64,000 bases of DNA from positions 124,001 through 188,000 of the forward strand of contig JAZRVO010000029.1 of NCBI GenBank assembly GCA_045599185.1, in the 5' to 3' direction. This DNA is from UBA1240 sp045599185 (GTDB taxonomy: Bacteria > Spirochaetota > Spirochaetia > Treponematales > Treponemataceae). Shown here piece after piece: positions 36,501 through 45,213 of the stretch. Positions within the stretch are counted from its first letter, which is position 1, and every line of letters starts with the position of its first letter. The position numbers and the translations under genes are program-made. Under the pieces are notes generated by a model. That model was not told the origin of the DNA, ran no database searches, and saw nothing but the letters and a program-made list of their open reading frames with translations.

Positions 36501-37009
36501 AACTGCTGCTTGCCGTAGAAGAAAACATTCCGCTCGGCACAAGCGATGCAGAAAAAGCAGAACTTACAGCCCTTTACTACGACATTCAGAAAGGCATCGG
36601 CTTCAACAAGCAGCCTGAAATTTACGGCGCATTCCCTGCCGACCCTTATTCACACACACCGCACCTGCAGGGTGCAAAACAGCCGGGCATGACAGGTCAG
36701 GTAAAAGAAGAAATTCTTTGCCGCTGGAAGGAACTTGGCCTTTACATTGAAGACGGCAAGGCAGGCTTTAAGCCCGAATTCTTAAAAGCCGAAGAATTTG
36801 ACGCAGACGGCAAGCTTGAGTTTACCTGGTGCGGCGTAAATGTATGCTACGTTATGCAAAAAACCGGTGCCGAAAAAGGCATGCAGGTAACTTATGCCGG
36901 CGGCAAAACCGAAAAAATTTCGGACACATGCCAGTTAACAGGCGCATTAAGCACCCAGCTGTTTAACCGCAGCGGCGAAATTAGCCAGATTACCGTTTAC
37001 CTTGCATAA
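33575..37009 (+). CDS. Glycoside phosphorylase-like protein (GH94/GH149/GH161-type)
   Basis: A large 1144-residue cytoplasmic protein without signal peptide. It starts at TTG with a perfect GGAGG seven bases upstream. It resembles the long glycosyltransferase-36-type phosphorylases that split beta-glucan oligosaccharides with phosphate into glucose 1-phosphate. Supporting stretches are the N-terminal beta-sandwich (TITSSSDIWNFCWSQGGITAG), ILNYEGNWRDIFQNWEAL (about 483-500), the acidic YWGDHQ at about 544 that fits the catalytic Asp region, and PADPYSHTPHLQGAKQPGMT near 1022. Length suits GH149/GH161 (beta-1,3-glucan) better than cellobiose phosphorylase. Substrate is inference. Confidence 0.7.
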   Translation: MQGNQCSGYFTKLDGEDFYKIENYNQMDDFFMTITSSSDIWNFCWSQGGITAGRIDCDHAIFPYYTADKVQDAAGYTGPYTLIAVETAGSTEIWEPFAKLRPAEMFEKAKNGKGLAIVRNIYKNISGTKVWFEEINNNLQLSFRYGWTSSAKYGLVRMAKIENLGSDKKEIAVLDGCQNILPACCTADFQNSNSVLLDAYKKTEISDQIALFSVSSIVTDKAEPNEGLFANTCWFSFESPLLLDKQTPENFCNYLLKNPRTDLAKLAGDFTDSVYAEGVNGKRPACFTLKAYDLGAKETQNWFMVFDTSLDATRAESLKNSIKNRSAATADLVADIEAGVQLMQQYIAAADGVQKTQNQMVCAHHSANVMFNVMRGGIFANQGKIQASDFIDFVKIRNFAKAEAARQMIGAKAGTEDFSKVYLLNEELLDAAKQSGDMQLVRLATEYMPITFSRRHGDPSRPWNRFNIKLRDENQNPILNYEGNWRDIFQNWEALAWSYPSYIKQMYSKFLNATTIDGFNPYHISKAGLNWEEPDPDNPWAQIGYWGDHQIIYLCKLLEFYKAYKPAELLKEINEPVYSTANVPYRIKSFSEICQNPRSTILFDRDLSEKLKDNAKKYGTDAKLWSDEQNQPVLQSFSTKVLQLLIGKLCNFVPGGGIWLNTQRPEWNDANNALAGYGLSVVTLCYINRFLNFLIKLYGDCNAAVEIDSTVWECFEQLGKLFAECDALKCAKDEKLRYAFVSKAGTLFEAERTSLYAKGFARKNVKTESAELVRILETIQKAVSTTIMLNKRDDGLFHSYNTMKIGSDSIELSYLQEMLEGQVAILSSGALATAKEVIELVNALKKSALYEPRQNSYMLYPNKKLPHFCNKNTIPADPTAQNAIEQLKGTLNFESGRVILKDCNGNYHFNGEFRNKEAVTNILNSLDGAEKLNDEQKQTVLALYEHTFRHQNFLGRSGTFFAYEGLGSIYWHMVAKLLLAVEENIPLGTSDAEKAELTALYYDIQKGIGFNKQPEIYGAFPADPYSHTPHLQGAKQPGMTGQVKEEILCRWKELGLYIEDGKAGFKPEFLKAEEFDADGKLEFTWCGVNVCYVMQKTGAEKGMQVTYAGGKTEKISDTCQLTGALSTQLFNRSGEISQITVYLA

Positions 37010-37028
37010 ACAGCCGCAAAACTAAACC

Positions 37029-37069
37029 AAAAGCCGCAAGCTGAAAAAAAACAGCCTGCGGCTTTTTTT
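37029..37069 (+). terminator. Intrinsic terminator
   Basis: AAGCCGCAAGCTG (37031-37043) pairs with CAGCCTGCGGCTT (37052-37064), one mismatch, followed by seven T. It lies 20 bp after the phosphorylase stop. Confidence 0.85.
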
Positions 37070-37151
37070 GTAATTTTTCAAAATTCTGCATTCAGGCTGA
37101 ACAGCAAAAATATAATTTTACGTAATAAAAAATTAGCAATATAATGGAAAT

Positions 37152-38033
37152 ATGTCACAAATTACTGATGAAATTAGAAAATCCTTTAAGGCTGGCGATG
37201 ACATTCGCGATGCCGGATTGACAACACCGGACGATATTACCCGGTTTGACAACATTTTTTACGGTTCAAACCGCGACTGGCAGAAACTGGACGTGTACCG
37301 CCCGGCCGGCAGCGGCAGCAGGCTTTTGCCGGTAATAGTAAGCGTACATGGCGGCGCGTGGACTTACGGCGACAAAGAACGCTATCAGTTTTACTGCATG
37401 AACCTTGCCCAGCGCGGATTTGCCGTTGTTAATTTTACTTACCGCCTTATGCCGGAATTTAAATTTCCGGCCCAGCTTGAAGACACGAACCTTGTTTTTG
37501 CGTGGATTTTGGAAAACGCGGAAAAATATGGTTTTGACGTAAAAAACATTTTTGCCCTTGGCGATTCTGCCGGCGGACATTTGCTTTGTCTTTACACTTC
37601 AATCTGCACAAATGCTGAATATGCTGCAAATTACCAGTTTAAAGTGCCGCAAAACCTTGCATTAAAAGCAGTTGCGCTAAACTGCGGCGTATACACCCGT
37701 AAAAAAGGCGAATCGGAACAGGACGATTTGCTTATGGCAGAACTTTTGCCCAATGGCGGCACGGAAGAAGAATTCAAACTGATTTCGGCCGTGGATTACG
37801 TTACGGACAAATTTGTGCCTTCCTTTGTGATGACGGCAAATCAGGACTTTTTAAAAAGCCAGGCACCGGTTTTGGTAAACAGGCTTATGGAAGTAAACGT
37901 GCCTTTTACCTTCCGGTTTTACGGTACGGACAAAAATCCGCTGGGGCATGTTTTTCACTGCGACATAAAAAGTGCCGCTGCAAAACTTTGCAACGACGAA
38001 GAATGTGAATTTTTCAAAAAATACATAGACTGA
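37152..38033 (+). CDS. Alpha/beta hydrolase (HSL-like esterase)
   Basis: A 293-residue esterase/lipase of the hormone-sensitive-lipase type. The oxyanion motif is SVHGGAWTYG (about residues 64-73) and the nucleophile elbow is GDSAGGH (about 137-143). The acid is probably in TANQDF and the base in NPLGHVFH near the end. There is no signal peptide, so it is cytoplasmic. It lies 14 bp upstream of the GH3 gene and probably forms an operon with it. A role in removing acetyl groups from imported oligosaccharides would fit. Confidence 0.8.
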   Translation: MSQITDEIRKSFKAGDDIRDAGLTTPDDITRFDNIFYGSNRDWQKLDVYRPAGSGSRLLPVIVSVHGGAWTYGDKERYQFYCMNLAQRGFAVVNFTYRLMPEFKFPAQLEDTNLVFAWILENAEKYGFDVKNIFALGDSAGGHLLCLYTSICTNAEYAANYQFKVPQNLALKAVALNCGVYTRKKGESEQDDLLMAELLPNGGTEEEFKLISAVDYVTDKFVPSFVMTANQDFLKSQAPVLVNRLMEVNVPFTFRFYGTDKNPLGHVFHCDIKSAAAKLCNDEECEFFKKYID

Positions 38034-38047
38034 CAGAGAGGTTTTAG

Positions 38048-40612
38048 ATGAGTGAATTTTACGCAGACACAAGCGATGCAGTAACCGAACTTGAGAAAAA
38101 AAATCAGGCAACAATACGTTCGCTTGCAGGTGAATGTTTTGTATTGCTGGAAAACGACGGAATTTTGCCGCTGAAACAGGACACAAAAAAAATTGCCCTG
38201 TTTGGAAGTGGCGCACGCCACACAATCAAGGGCGGCACTGGTTCTGGCGACGTAAACACACGCGAAATTATAAGCATTTATCAGGGGTTAAAAGCAGAAG
38301 GCTACCAGATTACCACCGAAGCCCTTCTGGATAAATACGATGCTGTTTTGAAGCAGTCAGAAATTGACTATCAGGCTTTCGTAAAAAAAGAATGCGAAGA
38401 ATTCCATAAAAACGAAGTTGCAGTTCTGTTTGAATCGCCCTACAAGCAGCCTGAATGGGCAAAAATTACTGAAAGCGACATAGAAAATGCTGAATGTGAA
38501 GTTGCAGTTTACGTAATTTCGCGCAATTCAGGCGAAGGTGCAGACCGCTACAACAAAAAAGGCGACTATTATTTAAGCGACATTGAAAGCGAAAACCTTG
38601 ATTTTTTACGTAAAAAATACAAAAAACTTATAATTCTGCTTAACATTGGCGGAATTATTGACGCAAGCCAGATTAAGGCTGTAAATGCAAATGCCGTTCT
38701 GCTTATTGGACAGACTGGTAACATTGGCGGTTACGTTGTTGCCGACGTTCTTGCCGGTAAACAGATTCCTTCCGGCCGTTTAACGGACACCTGGGCTGCA
38801 AAATACGAAGATTATCCAAGTTCGGCAACTTTCAGCCACAACAACGGCAACATTGACGATGAATTTTATACTGAAGGCGTGTTTGTCGGCTACCGTTATT
38901 TTGACACTTTCGGTGTTCAGCCTGTTTACCCTTTCGGTTATGGCAAAAACTACACCAGCTTTACCCAGGAAATTGTAAAGGCAAGCGCAGACGCCCGGAA
39001 AGTTTGCCTTGAAGTGAAAGTTACCAACACCGGCGACACTTTCAGCGGAAAGGACGTTGTGCAGGTTTACGTTTCTGCACCCGGCGAAAACAAGCCTTTT
39101 CAGGAACTGAAGGCTTTTGCAAAAACAAAGCTTTTGGCACCAAAGCAAAGCGAAACCGTAAAACTTTCCTTTGATACGGCAAGCGCCGCTTCTTACTGCC
39201 AGAAATGCGCAAGCTGGGTTTTAGCCAAGGGTGAATATATTGTACGCGCCGGACAGGATTCCCGCTGTACAAAAGTTGCCGCTGTTTTCAGCCTGAACGA
39301 TGATGCCGTATGCCAGAAACTTAAAAACTGCTTCGGTACTCCTGTAGACTTGAAGGAAATTACAGCACCGGCAAACGTTGCAGTTCCAGCCGGCATCTGC
39401 AACGACACTGCAAGCGCACCGCATTTTGAAATTGATGCAAAATCAATTGAATGCAAGGTTGCAGAATATCAGGGAAAACGCCCAATTTTGAAAGATACGA
39501 ACCCGGGCAAAACAATCACACTGGACGACGTAATTGCAAAAAAAGCAACGGTTGAAGAACTTGCTGCCCAGCTTACAGTTGAAGAAATGGCAGATTTCTG
39601 CTGTGGTACGGCACGCAACCGCACAAGCAAAAAATCAGTCATCGGTTCATCATGGCGCCATATTCCGGGTGTTGCTGCCGAAACTTCTGAAATTCTTTCA
39701 GAAACACGCAACGTGCCGTGGACTTCGCTGGTGGACGGTCCTGCTGGCCTGCGCATTACGCCGCACTTTAAGGTTGACAGAAAAACCGGCGAAGTTTTGC
39801 CCGGCGGCGAAGTTTTCGGTACATTCTTCAATCCTTTCCCTGCCGATACGCCTGAAGACGCAATTGACTATTACCAGTATTGCAGCGCCATTCCGATTGC
39901 AACAACGCTTGCCAATTCATGGAACATGGAACTTCTGGAAGAAATGGGAAAAGTTGTGGGCGCAGAAATGAAAAAGTTTAAGGCACATTTCTGGCTTGCA
40001 CCGGGTATGAACATTCACCGCAATCCGCTTTGCGGCCGCAACTTTGAATATTATTCGGAAGATCCCCTTGTTTCCGGCAAATGTGCCGCCGCAGACACAA
40101 AGGGCGTTCAGTCTTTTGCCGGTCAGGGAACAACAATAAAGCACTTTGCCGCCAACAATCAGGAAGACAACCGCAACTACTGCAACAACCACATGAGTGA
40201 ACGTGCCCTGCGTGAAATTTACATTAAGGGTTTTGAAATTGCGGTTAAAGAATCACAGCCCTATTCAATCATGACAAGCTACAACCTTATAAACGGCATT
40301 CACACCGCCAACAGCTACGATTTGATTCAAAGTGCGGCACGTGATGAATGGGGTTTTGAAGGCGTAATCATGACGGACTGGTATTCAAGCCAGGATACCA
40401 GCTTTATGAACAATTACAAAACCAAGTACACATGGTCTTCTAGCGTTCAGTGCATTAAGGCCGGTAACGACTGGCAGATGCCGGGCTGCGAAGACAATAT
40501 TGAAGACATTATTGCCGGTGTTGCCAAAGGCGACGAAATTACCCTTGGCGATTTGCAGTTTTGTACCTGCAACATTTTGCGCGTAATTGCCAAAATTGCG
40601 GCCAACAGCTGA
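38048..40612 (+). CDS. GH3 beta-glucosidase with permuted domain order
   Basis: An 854-residue family-3 glycoside hydrolase. The usual C-terminal alpha/beta sandwich domain comes first (about residues 25-330; GTGSGDVNTREI, GEGADRYNKKGDYYLS). The fibronectin-like domain follows at about 310-375, and the (beta/alpha)8 catalytic barrel is at the end (about 500-850). The nucleophile Asp is in GVIMTDWYSS near residue 775, with GPAGLRI and NIHRNPLCGRNFEYYSEDP upstream. This inverted order is known in Butyrivibrio and Ruminococcus beta-glucosidases. No signal peptide, so it acts on imported oligosaccharides. Ribosome site AGAGAGG. Confidence 0.9.
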   Translation: MSEFYADTSDAVTELEKKNQATIRSLAGECFVLLENDGILPLKQDTKKIALFGSGARHTIKGGTGSGDVNTREIISIYQGLKAEGYQITTEALLDKYDAVLKQSEIDYQAFVKKECEEFHKNEVAVLFESPYKQPEWAKITESDIENAECEVAVYVISRNSGEGADRYNKKGDYYLSDIESENLDFLRKKYKKLIILLNIGGIIDASQIKAVNANAVLLIGQTGNIGGYVVADVLAGKQIPSGRLTDTWAAKYEDYPSSATFSHNNGNIDDEFYTEGVFVGYRYFDTFGVQPVYPFGYGKNYTSFTQEIVKASADARKVCLEVKVTNTGDTFSGKDVVQVYVSAPGENKPFQELKAFAKTKLLAPKQSETVKLSFDTASAASYCQKCASWVLAKGEYIVRAGQDSRCTKVAAVFSLNDDAVCQKLKNCFGTPVDLKEITAPANVAVPAGICNDTASAPHFEIDAKSIECKVAEYQGKRPILKDTNPGKTITLDDVIAKKATVEELAAQLTVEEMADFCCGTARNRTSKKSVIGSSWRHIPGVAAETSEILSETRNVPWTSLVDGPAGLRITPHFKVDRKTGEVLPGGEVFGTFFNPFPADTPEDAIDYYQYCSAIPIATTLANSWNMELLEEMGKVVGAEMKKFKAHFWLAPGMNIHRNPLCGRNFEYYSEDPLVSGKCAAADTKGVQSFAGQGTTIKHFAANNQEDNRNYCNNHMSERALREIYIKGFEIAVKESQPYSIMTSYNLINGIHTANSYDLIQSAARDEWGFEGVIMTDWYSSQDTSFMNNYKTKYTWSSSVQCIKAGNDWQMPGCEDNIEDIIAGVAKGDEITLGDLQFCTCNILRVIAKIAANS

Positions 40613-40643
40613 TTTTTTGCAGCAATAATTTTTGAGTAACGTG

Positions 40644-40766
40644 AACGGCACGGTTTTATTGAAAAATTTCATTGAAAAACGTACCGTTAATGATGAATGC
40701 TTTAATAGCCCTTGCAAACGGCAGTTTTAATTGAATTTTAACGCCGCCTGCAAGGGCTTTTGCTAT
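40644..40766 (+). terminator. Terminator-like hairpins after the GH3 gene
   Basis: Two inverted repeats follow the stop: an imperfect one at 40644-40688 (AACGG...CCGTT) and GCCCTTGCA (40708-40716) pairing with TGCAAGGGC (40749-40757), then a T-rich stretch. The rest of the 300-bp gap to 40912 shows nothing else I can name. Confidence 0.5.
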
Positions 40767-40912
40767 TTGTTTTGTCGCTAACTGTTGCTTGATATAGGCA
40801 AAAAACTACGCCCATTTTTCTATAAGTTCAGCATGACGGATGTGCTGCGTGCATGGTTTTGATACATTGATTTTACTTGTAAAGCACCGGCAGATGGTGT
40901 AAATTCTTTTAT

Positions 40913-42079
40913 ATGATTAAATTACTTGCAAAACTTTTCATTAAAGATTATAAAAACCTTAAAAATCCTTCTGTTCGTACAAAATACGGCGTACTTTGCG
41001 CCGGTTTTGGCATTTTTTTAAACCTTCTGCTTTTTGCAGGCAAGTTCATTACCGGAAAAATAAGCGGTTCTATGGCAATTGCCGCAGATGCCTTTAACAA
41101 CCTTTCGGACGCGGCATCTTCAATCGTTTCAATTTTCGGCTTTTCGCTTGCAGAAAAAAAACCGGACAGCAAGCACCCTTTCGGTCATGGCAGAATTGAA
41201 TACATTTCCGGGCTGATAATTTCGTTTTTAATTATGAACATGGGCTTTGAACTTTTTACTTCTTCAATTGAAGCAATAAAAACGCCCAAACCCGTGCAGA
41301 CCAGCGCACTTACCATTGGCGTTATGGTTGCGGCAATTCTGGTAAAACTTTACATGTTCGTTTACAACCACCAGACGGCAAAAAAAATTGATTCTGCCTC
41401 GATGGAAGCAACCGCAAAAGACAGCTTTAGCGATATGTTTGCAACTGGTGCAGCCCTAGCCGCTTCGCTTATTACGCCTTTCGTCAGTTTTCCAATTGAT
41501 GCAATTGCCGGTTGCGTTGTAGCGCTGTTTATTTTGTACACAGGTTTTGGTGCGGCAAAAGAAACCATTGCCCCGCTTTTGGGCGAACCGCCTTCAAAAG
41601 AACTGGTTGACCAAATTGAAGAAACTGTTCGCCAGTTTGAACACATTATTGGCATTCACGATTTAATTGTACACAATTACGGGCCTGGGCGGCTGGTTAT
41701 CAGCCTTCATGCCGAAGTGCCCGGCGACAATGACATTTTTATTCTGCATGACGAAATTGACCTTGCAGAAAAGGCATTGTACGATAAATTCAACTGCCTT
41801 GCAACCATTCACCTAGACCCGATTGATACAAAAAACGCCCGGCTTGCCGTGCTAAAGCAGCTTGCCTGCGAACTAGCCAAGGAAATTCACCCGGAAATTA
41901 CCATTCACGATGTGCGCATGGTGCCGGGCGTAAGCCACACAAATTTGATTTTTGACGTTGTACGCCCTTACGACTGTAGCCTTAGCGCGGAAGAATTGCA
42001 GCGGCAGCTGTGGATGAAAATACACGAAAAAGAAAACGACGTTTACTGCGTAATTACGGTTGATAACCCGTTTGTTTAG
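40913..42079 (+). CDS. Cation diffusion facilitator (CDF), probable Mn2+ exporter
   Basis: A 388-residue inner-membrane metal/proton antiporter with six helices and an extended C-terminal cytoplasmic domain. The KHPFGHGRIEY motif between helices 2 and 3 is typical. The transport site can be read as N62-x3-D66 in helix 2 (FNNLSD) and D170-x3-D174 in helix 5 (KDSFSD). This ND-DD type is found in bacterial Mn exporters such as MntE; Zn exporters have HD-HD or DD-HD. The Mn assignment rests on that comparison. The C-terminal domain (about 220-380) is longer than usual. Confidence 0.9.
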   Translation: MIKLLAKLFIKDYKNLKNPSVRTKYGVLCAGFGIFLNLLLFAGKFITGKISGSMAIAADAFNNLSDAASSIVSIFGFSLAEKKPDSKHPFGHGRIEYISGLIISFLIMNMGFELFTSSIEAIKTPKPVQTSALTIGVMVAAILVKLYMFVYNHQTAKKIDSASMEATAKDSFSDMFATGAALAASLITPFVSFPIDAIAGCVVALFILYTGFGAAKETIAPLLGEPPSKELVDQIEETVRQFEHIIGIHDLIVHNYGPGRLVISLHAEVPGDNDIFILHDEIDLAEKALYDKFNCLATIHLDPIDTKNARLAVLKQLACELAKEIHPEITIHDVRMVPGVSHTNLIFDVVRPYDCSLSAEELQRQLWMKIHEKENDVYCVITVDNPFV

Positions 42080-42154
42080 GCAAAGCGAAAGCACGCAGAC
42101 GTTTTAAGCCTTGGTTTTGCCGCTGCTAAGTTAAAATTTGGCCTTATTTGAATG

Positions 42155-42212
42155 AAAAAAGCCCTGCGGTTTTTAGTTTGCATAACGCACTTAAAAAACC
42201 GCAGGGCTTTTT
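42155..42212. terminator. Bidirectional intrinsic terminator
   Basis: A 20-bp near-perfect inverted repeat (42155-42175 with 42192-42212, core AAAAAGCCCTGCGGTTTTT) separates the convergent CDF and DUF1846 genes; T runs are present on both strands. Confidence 0.88.
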
Positions 42213-42265
42213 ATTTTTTGCTGCCGCTAAAAACTAAGCAACACATTTATACAAAAGCACAAAAA

Positions 42266-43741
42266 TTACAGGCTTTTTGTCTTTTTCTTTACAGGTTCGC
42301 TTGTAAAATCAATTCCAAGCTTTTTCATAATTTTTCTGTCAACTTCAGAAAGCATTACGGTTGTATGAACCTGACTGCCTGCAAGTTTCGGCAGCTGTTC
42401 AATTGCCTTTTTAGCGTTAGGGTCTGTAATGCTAACCATTGCCAGTGCAACCAAAACTTCGTCCGTATGCAGGCGCGGATTGTTGCCGCGCAGGTACTTA
42501 ACCTTCATTTCCTGAATCGGTTCAATAACTTCTGCCGGAATAAGGTGTACGTCGTGACTGATGCCGCCAAGATGCTTTACGGCATTTAACAGCAAGGCTG
42601 CACATGCGCCCAAAAGGTTTGAAGTTTTTGAAGTAATTATTGTACCGTCGGCAAGTTCAATTGCAGCTGTCGGTACACCTTCTGCGGCAGAACGTTCTTT
42701 TGCAGCAATGGTAACTTTACGGTCGGCACTGGTAATTTTTGCCTGTTCCATCAAAAGTTCAAGCTTAAAGCCTTCACTCTCAGAAGCTTCGTTTTCGGCA
42801 AGGCGGCCGAGCGTAGCGTAATAGCGGCGAATAATTTCCTGACGGCTTGCTTCGCAGCAGGCATCATCATCAATAATGCAGCAGCCGGCCATGTTTACGC
42901 CCATGTCGGTTGGCGATTTATACGGGTTGTAACCGTAAATGCCTTCAAAAATCTTATCCAGTACAGGGAAAATTTCAATGTCCCGGTTATAGTTTACGGT
43001 TGTCTTTCCGTAGGCTTCCAGATGGAACGGGTCAATCATGTTGACGTCGTTCAGGTCGGCGGTAGCGGCTTCGTAAGCAAGGTTTACCGGGTGTTTTAAA
43101 GGAAGGTTCCAGATTGGGAAAGTTTCAAATTTGGCATAACCGGCCTTTATGCCGCGCTTGTTGTCGTGGTAAAGCTGCGAAAGACAGGTTGCCATTTTTC
43201 CGCTGCCCGGCCCCGGTGCAGTAATAACAACCAGCGGACGTGTAGTTTCAATATAATCGTTTTTGCCATAACCGGCTTCACTATCAATAAGAGCAATGTT
43301 TGAAGGATAACCTTCAATTGTGTAGTGAAGATAGGTTTTGATTTTCATTTTTTCAAGTTTGGCTTTAAAAATATCTGCGGCTGCCTGCCCCTGATAATGG
43401 GTAATCACAACACTGCCAACCATCAGGCCGCGATTCTGAAACTCATCACGCAGACGCAGAACGTCCATGTCATAAGTAATGCCTAAATCGCCGCGCACCT
43501 TGTTTTTTTCAATGTCAATTGCGCTGATAACGATTACGATTTCTGCATAATCAGCAAGCTGCATAAGCATTCGCAGTTTACTGTCAGGCTGAAATCCGGG
43601 CAGAACACGTGAAGCATGGTAGTCATCGAAAAGTTTTCCACCAAATTCCAGATACAGCTTGTTGCCAAATTGAGCGATACGTTCTTTGATGCACTCAGAT
43701 TGAATTTTTAAGTATTTATCATTGTCAAATCCGATTTTCAT
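42266..43741 (-). CDS. DUF1846 family protein (UPF0371)
   Basis: A 491-residue cytoplasmic protein from ATG 43741; an upstream in-frame ATG at 43801 would add 20 atypical residues. The N-terminus KIGFDNDKYLKIQSECIKER and the block VVITAPGPGSGKMATCLSQL, then YHDNKRGIKAGYAKFETFPI, are hallmarks of the family. The GPGSGKMAT stretch looks like a nucleotide or phosphate-binding loop. A structure of a streptococcal member is known but the function is not established. Monocistronic, minus strand, with a weak ribosome site. Confidence 0.88.
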   Translation of the reverse strand: MKIGFDNDKYLKIQSECIKERIAQFGNKLYLEFGGKLFDDYHASRVLPGFQPDSKLRMLMQLADYAEIVIVISAIDIEKNKVRGDLGITYDMDVLRLRDEFQNRGLMVGSVVITHYQGQAAADIFKAKLEKMKIKTYLHYTIEGYPSNIALIDSEAGYGKNDYIETTRPLVVITAPGPGSGKMATCLSQLYHDNKRGIKAGYAKFETFPIWNLPLKHPVNLAYEAATADLNDVNMIDPFHLEAYGKTTVNYNRDIEIFPVLDKIFEGIYGYNPYKSPTDMGVNMAGCCIIDDDACCEASRQEIIRRYYATLGRLAENEASESEGFKLELLMEQAKITSADRKVTIAAKERSAAEGVPTAAIELADGTIITSKTSNLLGACAALLLNAVKHLGGISHDVHLIPAEVIEPIQEMKVKYLRGNNPRLHTDEVLVALAMVSITDPNAKKAIEQLPKLAGSQVHTTVMLSEVDRKIMKKLGIDFTSEPVKKKTKSL

Positions 43742-43881
43742 AAAGCAAAGTTTAGCACTAAAAAGACCAATAAACAAGTGATGTGCCGTTTTGCCCTGCA
43801 AAAATGCAGCAGAAAAAGTTTAAGTTTTTTGCCGCTTTTTTTAACACTCGTTTTCTGTTTTATACTGAAAAATTAGAGTTT

Positions 43882-44958
43882 TTAGAGAATTTGCGAGCGA
43901 TTTTGCTTTTTCAAAGTTTCCAGAACTTCTTTAATTTTCTGGCACTGGTTCTGCCTGCAAATCAGCAGGGCATCATCCGTGTCAATAACTATCAAATCTT
44001 CCAGTCCCACGGCTGCAATCAGTTTTTTGCTGCCTTCAATAAGGGTGTTTTTGCAGTTAAGGGCAACAACATCGCCAGTAAAAAAATTATCATCGCAAAA
44101 ATCGCTGTTCATGCGGCTAATTGCATTCCAGCTGCCCACGTCGTCCCAGTTAAAAGTCGCCTTTACAACCATAAGTTTTTTGCATTTCTGCAAAAGTGCC
44201 ATATCCAAACTGGCAGAAGGGCATTTTTCATATTCTTCCTTTGTAAAAAGCAAAGGGTTTCTGGCAATTTTTTGGGTAATTTCAAAAATTTCCGGCGCAA
44301 AATAATTAAACTGCCGGTTAAAAAAGGAAATTTTCGTTGCAAGAAGGCAGGTATTCCACAAATATTCGCCTGTTTCTACAAATGCTTTAGCCGTCTGCAA
44401 GTCGGGCTTGTCCGTATAGCTTGCAACTTCAAAAACCGTTTCATCTTTGCGCGCAGTTCGGGCATTTTTAAGCTGAATGTAGCCAAAAGCCGTTTCCGCA
44501 TAGGCTGGCGTTGTGCCAACCATTACAAAATGTTCGCCTTTCTGTGCAATGTCCGTGCACTGGTTAAAAGTCTGCAAAAAAAGTTCAGTATTTTCTATTC
44601 TGGCATCGGCGGCGCTTACAAAAACAACGCAATCGCCCATTTTTTCTTCAATTAAACCAATTGCCAAGGCCACAGCCGCAGCCGTATTTTGCGAACACGG
44701 CTCGCAGAAAATGTTCTGCGCCGGTATTTTATACAAATCGCTGCAAAGCTGGTTTTGCGCCAGCGCTTTATACTGAATATTTGTAATTACAAACAAATTT
44801 TCAGGTTCAATTGCAGCCAAAAGACGTTCCGCCGTAAGCTGAATCATTGTTTTGGACTGGTGAGTAATCGTCAGAAACTGTTTGGGAAGATTTTTCCTGC
44901 TTTTCGGCCACAGGCGTTCGCCATAACCGCCGGCAAGAATAAGGGCTGCAACTTTCAT
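43882..44958 (-). CDS. manC: Mannose-1-phosphate guanylyltransferase
   Basis: A 358-residue nucleotidyltransferase making GDP-mannose from GTP and mannose 1-phosphate. The N-terminal pyrophosphorylase signature LILAGGYGERLWPKSRKNLP with the KQF triad, and the FVSAADARI metal-site segment, are intact; FNWDDVGSWNA is also diagnostic. The C-terminal isomerase domain of bifunctional ManC/AlgA is absent, so it is the short monofunctional type. Its product could feed GDP-fucose synthesis for the GT10 enzyme elsewhere in the window, although the genes are not linked. The gap 43742-43881 holds nothing obvious. Confidence 0.92.
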   Translation of the reverse strand: MKVAALILAGGYGERLWPKSRKNLPKQFLTITHQSKTMIQLTAERLLAAIEPENLFVITNIQYKALAQNQLCSDLYKIPAQNIFCEPCSQNTAAAVALAIGLIEEKMGDCVVFVSAADARIENTELFLQTFNQCTDIAQKGEHFVMVGTTPAYAETAFGYIQLKNARTARKDETVFEVASYTDKPDLQTAKAFVETGEYLWNTCLLATKISFFNRQFNYFAPEIFEITQKIARNPLLFTKEEYEKCPSASLDMALLQKCKKLMVVKATFNWDDVGSWNAISRMNSDFCDDNFFTGDVVALNCKNTLIEGSKKLIAAVGLEDLIVIDTDDALLICRQNQCQKIKEVLETLKKQNRSQIL

Positions 44959-45213
44959 TACCTAAATTATACCACGAGTTTTGTAAACCGCAAGTTTTAT
45001 TTATTTTTCATGTTTTTTTTTGTTAATGATTCAAATTTTAGTAAGAAAATTGGAATTTTTGGAGTTATTAAAGTTGTTTTGTCATGCTGAACTTTTAAAT
45101 GCTGCCCGATATGAAAATAAGATTAAAATATTTTAAGAATTGTACTACTTTTTTAATAATATTCTAACGCAATTTTAATTGCCTTTTGTTAAAAGTATAA
45201 GTACCTTTTTGAT

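Noticed and set aside
43783..44655. 290-codon plus-strand frame opposite manC
   Set aside because: Mirror of an intact manC; composition (F, K, N, C) is typical of antisense translation.
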